Assembly (NCBI RefSeq): GCF_003105115.1
Contig: NZ_QETH01000019.1
Coordinates: 1 to 64,000 of the forward strand
DNA: 64,000 bases
DNA from: Flavobacterium sp. HTF
GTDB taxonomy: Bacteria > Bacteroidota > Bacteroidia > Flavobacteriales > Flavobacteriaceae
Direction of reading: 5' to 3'
Part shown: positions 25,206 to 33,147 of the stretch, piece after piece
Numbering within the stretch: the first letter of the stretch is position 1
How the letters are laid out: every line of letters starts with the position of its first letter
Program-made: the position numbers and the translations under genes
The notes under the pieces: generated by a model
The model's database searches: none
What the model saw: the letters and a program-made list of their open reading frames with translations, nothing else
Told to the model about the DNA's origin: nothing

Positions 25206-26519
25206 TTACGCTCTCACGATTTTTGCTCCGATTGCTCTCAAACGCTCGTCGATACGCTCGTATCCACGGTCAATTTGTTCGATATTCTGAATCGTACTTG
25301 TTCCTTTTGCTGATAAAGCTGCAATCAATAATGAGATTCCCGCACGAATATCCGGAGAAGACATTGTTGTTGCTTTTAATTGAGATTCGAAATTATGTCC
25401 CATAACCACAGCTCTGTGCGGATCACATAACATGATTTTTGCTCCCATATCAATCAATTTATCTACGAAGAACAAACGGCTTTCGAACATTTTTTGGTGA
25501 ATCAAAACATCACCTTTTGCCTGTGTTGCCACTACCAAAACGATACTTAATAAGTCAGGTGTAAATCCTGGCCATGGTGCATCGGCAATAGTTAAGATCG
25601 AACCGTCGATATCCGTTTTTACCTCATATCCGTCTTTGTGGGCCGGAATGTAAATATCATCGTTACGTTTTTCGATAGTAATTCCAAGCTTTCTGAAAGT
25701 ATTCGGAATCAAACCTAAATTTTCCCAGCTTACATTTTTAATTGTGATTTCGCTTTTTGTCATGGCCGCAAGACCAATCCATGAGCCGATTTCAATCATA
25801 TCCGGAAGAATTCTGTGCTCGCATCCTCCAAGGCTTTCAACACCTTCTATAGTCAATAAGTTAGAACCAACTCCGGTGATTTTAGCACCCATGGAGTTCA
25901 GCATTTTACATAACTGTTGTAAGTAAGGCTCACAAGCAGCGTTGTAAACTGTAGTTGTTCCTTTTGCTAAAACGGCAGCCATTACAATGTTTGCTGTTCC
26001 GGTTACAGATGCTTCGTCCAAAAGCATATCGGTTCCGGTCAAACCGCCTTCTGGAGATTCTACTCCATAAAAGTGATCTTCTCTGTTATATCTGAATTTT
26101 GCTCCAAGGTTAATAAAACCTTCAAAGTGTGTATCTAATCTTCGGCGTCCAATTTTATCTCCACCCGGTTTTGGAATATATCCTTTTCCGAAACGAGCCA
26201 AAAGCGGCCCAACAATCATAATAGAACCACGAAGCGCTCCACCTTCTTTTTTGAAAGCTTCTGTTTCTAAATATCCAACATTAACCTCATCGGCCTGAAA
26301 CGTAATAGAACCTGGTTCGTTTCTTTGAATTTTCACCCCTAAATTACCCAACAAAGTGATTAATTTATTGATATCGATAATATCAGGAATATTATTAATT
26401 CTTACTTTATCTCCTGTAAGAAGTACGGCACATAAAATTTGTAATGCCTCATTTTTTGCTCCTTGTGGAGTGATTTCTCCTTTTAAAGGTATTCCCCCTT
26501 CGATTTTAAATATTCCCAT
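25206..26519 (-). CDS. murA: UDP-N-acetylglucosamine 1-carboxyvinyltransferase (MurA) with Asp at the fosfomycin-target position
   Basis: First committed enzyme of peptidoglycan synthesis, 437 residues, cytosolic, transferring enolpyruvate from PEP to UDP-GlcNAc. The catalytic pair Lys22-Asn23 is in the GAKNEAL motif. The active-site loop reads PKPGGDKIGRRRLD: Asp121 occupies the place of Cys115 of the E. coli enzyme, the residue alkylated by fosfomycin. Cys-to-Asp enzymes are active but insensitive to the drug in other species. It is the last gene of an operon with DUF4290 and DUF493 genes, with an octamer palindrome in the 87-base gap before it. Confidence 0.96.
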   Translation of the reverse strand: MGIFKIEGGIPLKGEITPQGAKNEALQILCAVLLTGDKVRINNIPDIIDINKLITLLGNLGVKIQRNEPGSITFQADEVNVGYLETEAFKKEGGALRGSIMIVGPLLARFGKGYIPKPGGDKIGRRRLDTHFEGFINLGAKFRYNREDHFYGVESPEGGLTGTDMLLDEASVTGTANIVMAAVLAKGTTTVYNAACEPYLQQLCKMLNSMGAKITGVGSNLLTIEGVESLGGCEHRILPDMIEIGSWIGLAAMTKSEITIKNVSWENLGLIPNTFRKLGITIEKRNDDIYIPAHKDGYEVKTDIDGSILTIADAPWPGFTPDLLSIVLVVATQAKGDVLIHQKMFESRLFFVDKLIDMGAKIMLCDPHRAVVMGHNFESQLKATTMSSPDIRAGISLLIAALSAKGTSTIQNIEQIDRGYERIDERLRAIGAKIVRA

Positions 26520-26530
26520 GTTCTTTTATT

Positions 26531-26602
26531 AAGGTTCTGAGGTTCTGAGATCCTAAGGTTCTGAGCTAAAATCTCAGTCTCTTAGTTCCTTAGTATCTTA
26601 GC
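26531..26602. repeat. CTTAGNNN octamer-repeat palindrome, copy 3
   Basis: CTGAG or CTAAG recurs every 8 bases in 26531-26565. The complementary CTCAG/CTTAG series follows in 26573-26602. It lies inside the DUF4290-murA gap of an apparent operon, so it may fold in the transcript and tune murA expression. Confidence 0.75.
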
Positions 26603-26606
26603 AACT

Positions 26607-27338
26607 CTATTTTTGATTGTTATTTTTCTGAAAAGGCTTTTGTTTTCCGCCTTTATTGTTATTATTACTGTTCTTGTTGCTTTGAATTTTTGGCTGTCCT
26701 GTTGTCGAAATTTTATTCGACATGCGTTTATTGGTACGCATTAAATCAGTGGTGTTTAAAAGCTCCTCTGTACTTTGCACAAGGTTGATTTTTCCTCCGG
26801 ACAATTCATATAGATGCTCAAAAATCACATCGTCTTTTACAGTGTCTTTGTTCCAGCTCAGAAATGATTTTTTCATGTGGTTGGCAATTACCAGCACCAA
26901 TGCGTTTTTCATTTCGCCATCTTCCCATTTGTTGGCAACATCAATCATGTATTTGATATTGTTACCATAAAATCTATACTTAGGAAAGTTTTGCGGATAC
27001 TGTAAAACATCCGGTTTTAGCTGCAACACGTCACGGGACGGAATTGGATATGGAGATTCTACATCTAATTTAAAATCAGACATAATAAACAATTGATCCC
27101 AAAGTTTATGCTGAAAATCAGGTACATCACGCAAATGCGGATTTAGACTTCCCATAACCTGAATGATGTATTTCGCCGCTTTATTGCGTGTTTCAGCATC
27201 TTCGATAATAGTTGCCTGATCAATCAGTTTTTGCAAATGACGACCATATTCAGGAATAAGTAAACGTTGTCTTTCAGAATTATATTCTAAGTTAAAAACA
27301 ACGTCGTTTGCGTTTTCTTTTTTATATTTTTCGACCAT
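26607..27338 (-). CDS. DUF4290 domain-containing protein
   Basis: Soluble protein of 243 residues of the Bacteroidota family DUF4290. Recognisable stretches are LEYNSERQRLLIPEYGRHLQKLI (about 18-40) and PIPSRD near 100. The last 40 residues are a basic, Asn/Lys/Gln-rich low-complexity tail (about 205-243) that may contact nucleic acid. The function is unknown. It starts 3 bases after the DUF493 stop and lies upstream of murA, an arrangement I recall as common in the phylum. Confidence 0.85.
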   Translation of the reverse strand: MVEKYKKENANDVVFNLEYNSERQRLLIPEYGRHLQKLIDQATIIEDAETRNKAAKYIIQVMGSLNPHLRDVPDFQHKLWDQLFIMSDFKLDVESPYPIPSRDVLQLKPDVLQYPQNFPKYRFYGNNIKYMIDVANKWEDGEMKNALVLVIANHMKKSFLSWNKDTVKDDVIFEHLYELSGGKINLVQSTEELLNTTDLMRTNKRMSNKISTTGQPKIQSNKNSNNNNKGGKQKPFQKNNNQK

Positions 27339-27341
27339 AAG

Positions 27342-27638
27342 TTATAATGAAACTATACCTTCTATTGTAGAAACCTCTTTGTATTTATCAATCACCTGAT
27401 CGGCGCTGTTCATCGTAACATCTACAGAAACGCTGGTAAATTTACCTGTTTTGGATTTTGTGGTTTTGATAACCGCTCCCATTCTGTCAAAAGCTTTCTC
27501 TACCCGCTCTACATTATCAGCTACAGAAGGCACAATAAATTTATACAAATATTCTGCAGGCCAGGTATTTGAGTTATCCAGCTCAACCTTTAATCTTTCG
27601 TAAAATTCGGCGGTGTTCTTTTCTTTATCGTTTTCCAT
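27342..27638 (-). CDS. DUF493 family protein
   Basis: Small cytosolic protein of 98 residues with the ferredoxin-like DUF493 fold. The N-terminal FYERLKVELDNSNTWPAEYLYKFIVP and the C-terminal SVDVTMNSADQVIDKYKEVSTIEG match the family. E. coli YbeD is the named homologue, of unclear role. It is the first gene of the operon with DUF4290 and murA. A -7 box TATATTTG (27658-27665, minus strand) lies 20 bases upstream. Confidence 0.85.
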   Translation of the reverse strand: MENDKEKNTAEFYERLKVELDNSNTWPAEYLYKFIVPSVADNVERVEKAFDRMGAVIKTTKSKTGKFTSVSVDVTMNSADQVIDKYKEVSTIEGIVSL

Positions 27639-27657
27639 TCGTAATTAAAAATAAACG

Positions 27658-27665
27658 CAAATATA
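27658..27665 (-). promoter_or_regulatory. -7 promoter box of the DUF493-DUF4290-murA operon
   Basis: TATATTTG on the minus strand, 20 bases before the ATG. A candidate -33 element (CTG, 19-base spacer) lies inside the heptamer repeat at 27673-27706. Confidence 0.6.
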
Positions 27666-27672
27666 CGCTTTT

Positions 27673-27706
27673 GATTTCAGATTTCAGATTTTAGATTTTA
27701 GATTTT
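27673..27706. repeat. Heptamer tandem repeat GATTTYA
   Basis: Four full copies of GATTTCA or GATTTTA plus a partial fifth, end to end. They cover the region where the -33 promoter element of the DUF493 operon should be. Confidence 0.85.
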
Positions 27707-27732
27707 TTCCTTTCAGAAAACAACCTGTTTTT

Positions 27733-27833
27733 CGCCACGAATTTCACTAATTTACACTAATTATATTTCAGTAAATCTATTCATTAATTTTACTGACTTT
27801 TGATTAATTAAAATTCGTGAAATTAGTGTTAAA
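27733..27833. repeat. GCCACGAATT palindrome, copy 2 (long form)
   Basis: The left part reads GCCACGAATTT, then CACTAATTT and CACTAATT in tandem. The right part (27807-27833) contains AATTCGTG and AATTAGTG, the complementary units. It forms an imperfect long palindrome between the divergently transcribed DUF493 and esterase genes. Confidence 0.65.
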
Positions 27834-27905
27834 CCTTTATATTTGAAGAACCCTGCGCTTTCCTGCCGATGACTTTCGGGATTGTACGATTAAAAACATA
27901 TAACA

Positions 27906-28820
27906 ATGAAAAAAATCTTTTTTATTTTTACTGTTCTCATTTTTCACAACATAAATGCACAAGAAGTCAAAACTTTAACTTATTTCCAAAATGACACCTT
28001 AAAACTGGATTTGGATTTATACCTGCCGAAGAAAAAAGCTGGTGAAAAAATTCCGTTGATAATGTTTGCTTTTGGAGGAGGATTTTCCGGAGGCGAACGT
28101 ACGAGTGAGAAAGAATTCGGAATGTTTATGGCGAAAAACGGTTATGCGGTTGCCAGTATTTCGTACAGTTTGTATATGAAAGGAAAAGATTTTGGCTGTA
28201 AAGGAATTTTGACCGAAAAAATAAAAGCGATTCAGATTGGCGTTAGCGATATGTGGCAGGCGACTTCTTTTTTGGTTGAAAATGCAGATCAATATAATCT
28301 TGATACCTCAAAAATCTTTATTTCAGGCATTAGTGCAGGTGCCGAAATTGGTTTTCATGCTTCTTTCTGGGATTACAAACTGATGAATTTGTACAAAAAT
28401 AATTTACCGGAAAACTTCAGATATAAAGGTTTCATTGGGGGTTCGGGCGCTATTCAGGATATTAATCTGATTACGAAAGAAAAAGCAATTCCGATGTTAC
28501 TGGCACACGGAAATAATGACGAAACGGTTCCGTACAGCGCGGGCTCACATCGCTCCTGCCCGACCAACGCTTCCGGCTGGCTGATTTTGTTTGGTTCTTA
28601 TGCCGTGTACAATCACATGAATGATTTTCATAAAGATATTGAACTGATTACTTTCTGTGGCGGCGGACATGAATTTTCGGGTTATCTTTTTCATGACGGA
28701 AAACAATATGTTTTGGATTTTGTGAATGATGTTTTGAAAGGAAAGAAATTTGAATCGCATTTGATTGTTCCTTCTGATAAGAAAGGTAAGGATTCCGGGA
28801 AATATTTATTTTGTGAGTAA
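27906..28820 (+). CDS. Exported alpha/beta hydrolase (esterase-like)
   Basis: Alpha/beta-hydrolase of 304 residues with a signal peptide ending INAQ (about residue 19), so probably periplasmic. The oxyanion-hole region FGGGFSGGE is near 60. The nucleophile elbow GISAGAE has its Ser near 139. The Asp is probably in HGNNDETVPY near 200, and the catalytic His is in GGGHEFSG near 258. This pattern is that of carboxylesterase/lipase and feruloyl-esterase-like enzymes. The substrate is unknown. It is a single gene with a -7-like box TATATTTG at 27838-27845. Confidence 0.83.
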   Translation: MKKIFFIFTVLIFHNINAQEVKTLTYFQNDTLKLDLDLYLPKKKAGEKIPLIMFAFGGGFSGGERTSEKEFGMFMAKNGYAVASISYSLYMKGKDFGCKGILTEKIKAIQIGVSDMWQATSFLVENADQYNLDTSKIFISGISAGAEIGFHASFWDYKLMNLYKNNLPENFRYKGFIGGSGAIQDINLITKEKAIPMLLAHGNNDETVPYSAGSHRSCPTNASGWLILFGSYAVYNHMNDFHKDIELITFCGGGHEFSGYLFHDGKQYVLDFVNDVLKGKKFESHLIVPSDKKGKDSGKYLFCE

Positions 28821-28958
28821 AGAAATTCTATAAACCATCATGTTCCATTGATTGAAACCAATGGCTATGTAAAAACCACTATTCAGTTTCCCTTGATCGG
28901 GATTGCAGGATACACAATGTTAGAAATCATTCCAAAAGCAAAACCATGTCTCCTCTTT

Positions 28959-29030
28959 AGCCCTGATGGAAGCGGAAATCCTTTTGCTTTTTTCTTTAAA
29001 AAGCAAAAGATTGAAGCGAACAGCAGGAAC
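28959..29030 (+). ncRNA. Flavo-1-like structured repeat element, copy 2
   Basis: AGCCCTGATGGAAGCGG, then ATCCTTTTGCTTTTT pairing with AAAAAGCAAAAGAT, then GAAGCGAACAGCAGGAAC. It shares the outer blocks with copy 1 at 1629-1726 but has a simple AT-rich stem instead of two GC-rich hairpins. It lies in a 305-base gap without a credible gene. Identity with the Flavo-1 motif is from memory, untested. Confidence 0.5.
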
Positions 29031-29125
29031 CCGTGCAACCAAAAAATGCGAAATCATTCGCTCAAAGCAAATATTCTTTTTAAATACCAATAAGTTTAGG
29101 TAAATTTGCGCTTTATTTTACGAAA

Positions 29126-29659
29126 GTGCAAAAAGAAATCATAGTTCTCCTTGGCGGTCCTGGTACAGGAAAATCTACGCTTATTAACGAATTAGTGGCT
29201 CGTGGCTACTGCTGTTACCCTGAAATTTCAAGACAAGTTACACTCGAAGCACAGCAGCGAGGTATTGACCAGTTGTTTCTGGAAGAGCCTTTATTGTTTA
29301 GTGAAATGCTGTTGGAAGGACGAATTCAGCAATTTAAAAATGCTAAAGAAGAACCTGATAATGTAGTTTTTATCGACAGGGGAATTCCTGATGTTGTCGC
29401 TTATATGGATTATATTGGCGATGAATATCCGGAGCATTTTACAAAAGCCTGTGAGGATTATAAATATTCTAAAACTTTTATTTTACCACCCTGGGAAGAA
29501 ATTTATCAGAGCGACACGGAGCGTTATGAAAATTTTGAACAGGCATTGGAAATTCAAAAACATCTTATCGAAACCTATAAGAAGTACGGTTATGACTTAA
29601 TAGAAGTCCCGAAAGATACGGTTGAGAACAGAATTCTTTATATCTTAGACAAAATTTAG
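29126..29659 (+). CDS. AAA-type NTPase/kinase-like protein (P-loop)
   Basis: Small P-loop protein of 177 residues, probably of the AAA_28 type. Walker A is GGPGTGKST (about 10-18), a Walker-B-like FIDRGIPD is near 85, and the C-terminal half is helical. It resembles nucleoside or metabolite kinases, but no substrate can be named. The start is GTG at 29126: no ATG precedes the P-loop in frame. A TAAATTTG promoter box at 29101-29108 would give an almost leaderless mRNA. recQ follows after 63 bases. Confidence 0.8.
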   Translation: MQKEIIVLLGGPGTGKSTLINELVARGYCCYPEISRQVTLEAQQRGIDQLFLEEPLLFSEMLLEGRIQQFKNAKEEPDNVVFIDRGIPDVVAYMDYIGDEYPEHFTKACEDYKYSKTFILPPWEEIYQSDTERYENFEQALEIQKHLIETYKKYGYDLIEVPKDTVENRILYILDKI

Positions 29660-29722
29660 CATTTGGTTTAAAGTTGTAAGCTAGAAACTGATTTCTAAAT
29701 TTTTAACTTTAAAACGAAAGCA

Positions 29723-31618
29723 ATGCTTCAGGCGCAGGAAATCCTTTTAAAATACTGGAAACACGACAGTTTCAGACCGCTTCAAAAAGAAATTATTGAT
29801 TCGGTTCTGGATGGTCAGGACACTTTTGCATTGTTACCTACCGGCGGCGGAAAATCAATCTGTTTTCAGGTTCCCGCAATGATGCAGGATGGGATCTGCC
29901 TGGTAATTTCGCCTTTGATTGCCCTGATGAAAGATCAGGTAGCGAATTTGCAAAAAAGAGACATCAAAGCCATTGCACTTACCGGTGGCATTCATACCGA
30001 AGAGATCATTGATCTTCTGGACAATTGCCAATACGGAAATTACAAGTTTTTATACCTTTCTCCGGAAAGACTTCAGTCGGACTGGATTTTAGAGCGCATC
30101 AAAAATTTACCTATAAATTTAATAGCTATTGATGAAGCGCATTGTGTTTCGCAATGGGGACATGATTTTCGGCCGGCTTATCTGAAAATTTCCGAACTCA
30201 AAAAATTCTTTCCTAAAATTCCGTTTCTGGCTCTTACTGCAACTGCAACTCCAAGAGTAATTGAAGATATTAAAACTGAATTGGAATTAAAAGACACGAA
30301 ACTTTTTCAACAGTCTTTTGCAAGGGAAAATATCGCCTACATGGTTTTTGAAGTGGAAGACAAATTATATCGTGTTGAACAGATTTTAAAGAAAAATCCC
30401 CAGCCTTCTATAATATATGTACGAAACCGAAAATCGTGTTTATATATGTCAACTCAATTGCAGTCACTTGGTTTTAGGGCAACCTATTACCACGGCGGAC
30501 TTTCGGCAAAAGAAAAAGATAAAAACATGCAATTGTGGATGTCGGAACAGGCGCAGGTTATTGTTGCCACGAATGCATTTGGAATGGGTATTGACAAGGA
30601 TAATGTAAAAACAGTTATTCATACACAGCTTCCTGAAAATATTGAAAATTATTACCAGGAATCCGGAAGAGCCGGAAGAAACGGCGGGAAATCTTTTGCC
30701 GTTTTATTAACCAGTGCCTCTGACAGTAATCAGACAGAACAGCAATTTTTAAGTGTTCTTCCTGATAAAAAATTCCTGAAATCGGTTTATAACAAACTCT
30801 GCAACTATTTTCAGATAGCATACGGAGAAGGTTTAAATGACTCTTTTTCTTTTAAAATGAATCATTTCTGCCAGAAATATGATTTCTCAACTCTTAAAAC
30901 TTATAATGCTTTACAATTTTTGAATCAGCAGGGAATTATCACGATGTCTCAGGAATTCTCTGAAAAGATTACGATCCAGTTTTTGATTGAATCTAAAGAA
31001 GTGATTCGATACATGAGCCTTAATCCGAATGATGAAGAGATTCTATTGGCAATTTTAAGAACCTATCCCGGAATTTACGATATGAAAGTGCCGTTTAATT
31101 TGCCTTTGATAGCCAAAAAATCAAATTGTTCTGAAGCTCAGGTCAGTGCTATTTTAGAAAAACTGCAAGAGAAAGAAATTATAGAATATAAATCCAAGAA
31201 CAACGACGCTACTATATTATTTAATGAAGTTCGCGAAGACGATTTAACCATAAACAGGGTTTCTAAATATTTAGAAAAACAAAATCAGCTTAAAAAAGAA
31301 CAGCTTCTGTCTGTCCTTCATTATATAAAAGAAAACAAAACCTGCAAAAACCGTTTGATTCTGGATTATTTTGGAGAAGAAACCAATTCAAACTGCGGTG
31401 TCTGCTCCTACTGCATTACACAGAAAGGCAAAATCACCGAAGCAGATTCTATTGCCGATAAAATTCTGTCTTTACTGAAAACTGCTGCGCTGACGTCAAG
31501 AGAAATTCAGGCCCAAATAAAAATGGATACCTCAGATATTATTCCGGCACTTCAGGAATTATTAGAAAACAATCACATTATCATACAACCGAACAATAAA
31601 TACACTTTAAAATTATAA
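29723..31618 (+). CDS. recQ: ATP-dependent DNA helicase RecQ, short form
   Basis: 3'-5' DNA helicase of 631 residues acting in recombination and repair. Superfamily 2 motifs are present: motif I LPTGGGKSICFQ near 40, motif II DEAH within IDEAHCVSQWGHDFRP near 135, motif III LALTATAT, and motif VI YYQESGRAGRNG near 312. The zinc-binding cysteines of the RQC region (CKNR...CGVCSYC) lie near 543-570, and a winged-helix segment follows. I see no HRDC domain, and the length fits the short form found beside fmt. The stop overlaps the fmt start by one base. Confidence 0.92.
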   Translation: MLQAQEILLKYWKHDSFRPLQKEIIDSVLDGQDTFALLPTGGGKSICFQVPAMMQDGICLVISPLIALMKDQVANLQKRDIKAIALTGGIHTEEIIDLLDNCQYGNYKFLYLSPERLQSDWILERIKNLPINLIAIDEAHCVSQWGHDFRPAYLKISELKKFFPKIPFLALTATATPRVIEDIKTELELKDTKLFQQSFARENIAYMVFEVEDKLYRVEQILKKNPQPSIIYVRNRKSCLYMSTQLQSLGFRATYYHGGLSAKEKDKNMQLWMSEQAQVIVATNAFGMGIDKDNVKTVIHTQLPENIENYYQESGRAGRNGGKSFAVLLTSASDSNQTEQQFLSVLPDKKFLKSVYNKLCNYFQIAYGEGLNDSFSFKMNHFCQKYDFSTLKTYNALQFLNQQGIITMSQEFSEKITIQFLIESKEVIRYMSLNPNDEEILLAILRTYPGIYDMKVPFNLPLIAKKSNCSEAQVSAILEKLQEKEIIEYKSKNNDATILFNEVREDDLTINRVSKYLEKQNQLKKEQLLSVLHYIKENKTCKNRLILDYFGEETNSNCGVCSYCITQKGKITEADSIADKILSLLKTAALTSREIQAQIKMDTSDIIPALQELLENNHIIIQPNNKYTLKL

Positions 31619-32565
31619 TGGAAAAATTGAGAATTATATTTATGGGAACTCCGGAATTTGCTGTCGGCATTCTGGACACCATTATTAAAAACAATTATGA
31701 TGTTGTTGGCGTAATTACTGCTGCAGATAAACCTGCAGGGCGCGGACAAAAAATAAAATATTCGGCTGTAAAAGAATATGCTTTGGCAAACAACTTAACT
31801 TTATTACAGCCCACAAGCTTAAAAGATGAAAATTTCCTGACAGAACTAAAAGCTTTAAATGCCAATCTGCAAATTGTTGTTGCTTTTAGAATGCTGCCAA
31901 AAGTGGTTTGGGAAATGCCAAGTTTAGGAACTTTTAACCTTCACGCTTCCTTGCTGCCCAATTATCGAGGTGCGGCACCAATCAACTGGGCGATTATTAA
32001 CGGTGAAACCAAAACAGGTGTTACTACTTTTTTCATAGATGACAAGATCGATACCGGTGCCATGATTCTAAACTCGGAGATCGCTATTGATCCAACAGAA
32101 AATGCAGGACAGTTGCACGACCGTTTGATGCATTTAGGAAGTGAAACTGTAATTGATACCCTGAAAGTGATTGAAAAAGGGAATGTAACAACAACAATTC
32201 AGGAAGATAATGAAGAAATTAAAACCGCTTATAAACTAAATAAAGAAAATTGTAAGATCGACTGGACAAAATCTGGTGACGAAATCAATAATCTCATACG
32301 TGGTTTAAGTCCTTATCCGGCTGCGTGGTGTTTTCTAAAAGATAAAAATGAAGAATTAAGCATCAAAATATATGAAGCTAAGCTGATTGAAGAATCACAT
32401 TCTCATGAAACAGGAAGCATAATTAGCAGCAAAAAAGAAATCAAAATTGCTATTAAGAATGGTTATATTTTACTTCTGAGTTTGCAATTACCCGGAAAAA
32501 AGAGAATGCAGGTTGCAGAATTGCTGAATGGCTTTACTTTTTCTGAAGAGGCAAAAGTCCACTAA
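31618..32565 (+). CDS. fmt: Methionyl-tRNA formyltransferase
   Basis: Formylates initiator Met-tRNA with 10-formyltetrahydrofolate. It has 315 residues, the normal length. The N-terminal Rossmann domain begins RIIFMGTPEFAV. The catalytic region HASLLPNYRGAAPINWAI (about 105-123) holds the conserved Asn and His, and the catalytic Asp lies in DDKIDTGAM. A small beta-barrel tRNA-binding domain (about 205-315) completes it. It is translationally coupled to recQ through the TAATG overlap. Confidence 0.95.
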   Translation: MEKLRIIFMGTPEFAVGILDTIIKNNYDVVGVITAADKPAGRGQKIKYSAVKEYALANNLTLLQPTSLKDENFLTELKALNANLQIVVAFRMLPKVVWEMPSLGTFNLHASLLPNYRGAAPINWAIINGETKTGVTTFFIDDKIDTGAMILNSEIAIDPTENAGQLHDRLMHLGSETVIDTLKVIEKGNVTTTIQEDNEEIKTAYKLNKENCKIDWTKSGDEINNLIRGLSPYPAAWCFLKDKNEELSIKIYEAKLIEESHSHETGSIISSKKEIKIAIKNGYILLLSLQLPGKKRMQVAELLNGFTFSEEAKVH

Positions 32566-32671
32566 GGCCAATAAAACAGGGGTTTCTACCTGTTTTTCAT
32601 CGACGAACAACATGCTTTATGAACAAAAAAAACAAGTTATCAACAATTTTTGCTAAAATTAGGTAAAACAC

Positions 32672-32701
32672 TTGCACGCAACGGATTTCCTACTAAATTT
32701 G
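32672..32701 (+). promoter_or_regulatory. Promoter of the HU gene
   Basis: TTG at 32672-32674, a 19-base spacer and TAAATTTG at 32694-32701, an excellent Bacteroidota vegetative promoter. The leader of about 40 bases before the HU start is A/T-rich. Confidence 0.8.
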
Positions 32702-32747
32702 TGTATTAACAATTTTTTTTTTAACCAACAATTAATAACTAATTATT

Positions 32748-33020
32748 ATGAACAAATCAGAATTAATCGATGCTATCGCTGCTGATGCAGGAATTACAAA
32801 AGCTGCGGCTAAATTAGCTTTAGAATCTTTTTTAGGTAATGTAGGAACTACTTTGAAAAAAGGAGGAAGAATTTCATTAGTAGGTTTCGGATCATGGTCA
32901 GTATCTGCTAGAGCTGCTAGAGATGGTAGAAATCCACAAACTGGAAAAACTATCAAAATCGCTGCTAAAAATGTAGTAAAATTTAAAGCTGGTGCTGAAT
33001 TAGAAGGTGCAGTGAACTAA
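32748..33020 (+). CDS. hup: HU-type histone-like DNA-binding protein
   Basis: Nucleoid protein of 90 residues, homodimeric, DNA bending. It begins MNKSELIDAIAADAGITKAAA, has the GRISLVGFGSWSV strand pair, and the DNA-binding arm signature RAARDGRNPQTGKTIKIAAK (about 53-72) with the intercalating Pro. The length is exact for HU-beta. It is a single gene with a strong promoter and terminator, consistent with high expression. Confidence 0.95.
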   Translation: MNKSELIDAIAADAGITKAAAKLALESFLGNVGTTLKKGGRISLVGFGSWSVSARAARDGRNPQTGKTIKIAAKNVVKFKAGAELEGAVN

Positions 33021-33052
33021 GTAAGAAAGTTCTCTAAACTTATAATATAATT

Positions 33053-33079
33053 AAAACCCTCCTTATGGAGGGTTTTTTT
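33053..33079 (+). terminator. Terminator of the HU gene
   Basis: Perfect stem AAAACCCTCC / GGAGGGTTTT with a TTAT loop and a T run. Confidence 0.9.
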
Positions 33080-33147
33080 ATGCGGTTTGACGATTTTATT
33101 GGGTTTTTAAAAATTTTATGAGTAAATTTAATAAAAATTGTAGCCGT

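Noticed and set aside
27658..27706. Heptamer repeat as a phase-variable coding repeat
   Set aside because: It lies upstream of the start codon and not in a reading frame. Only a promoter effect is possible.
28848..29093. Open frame of 81 codons after the esterase gene
   Set aside because: It runs through the Flavo-1-like repeat, starts with a non-ATG codon, resembles no family and has no promoter or ribosome-binding support.
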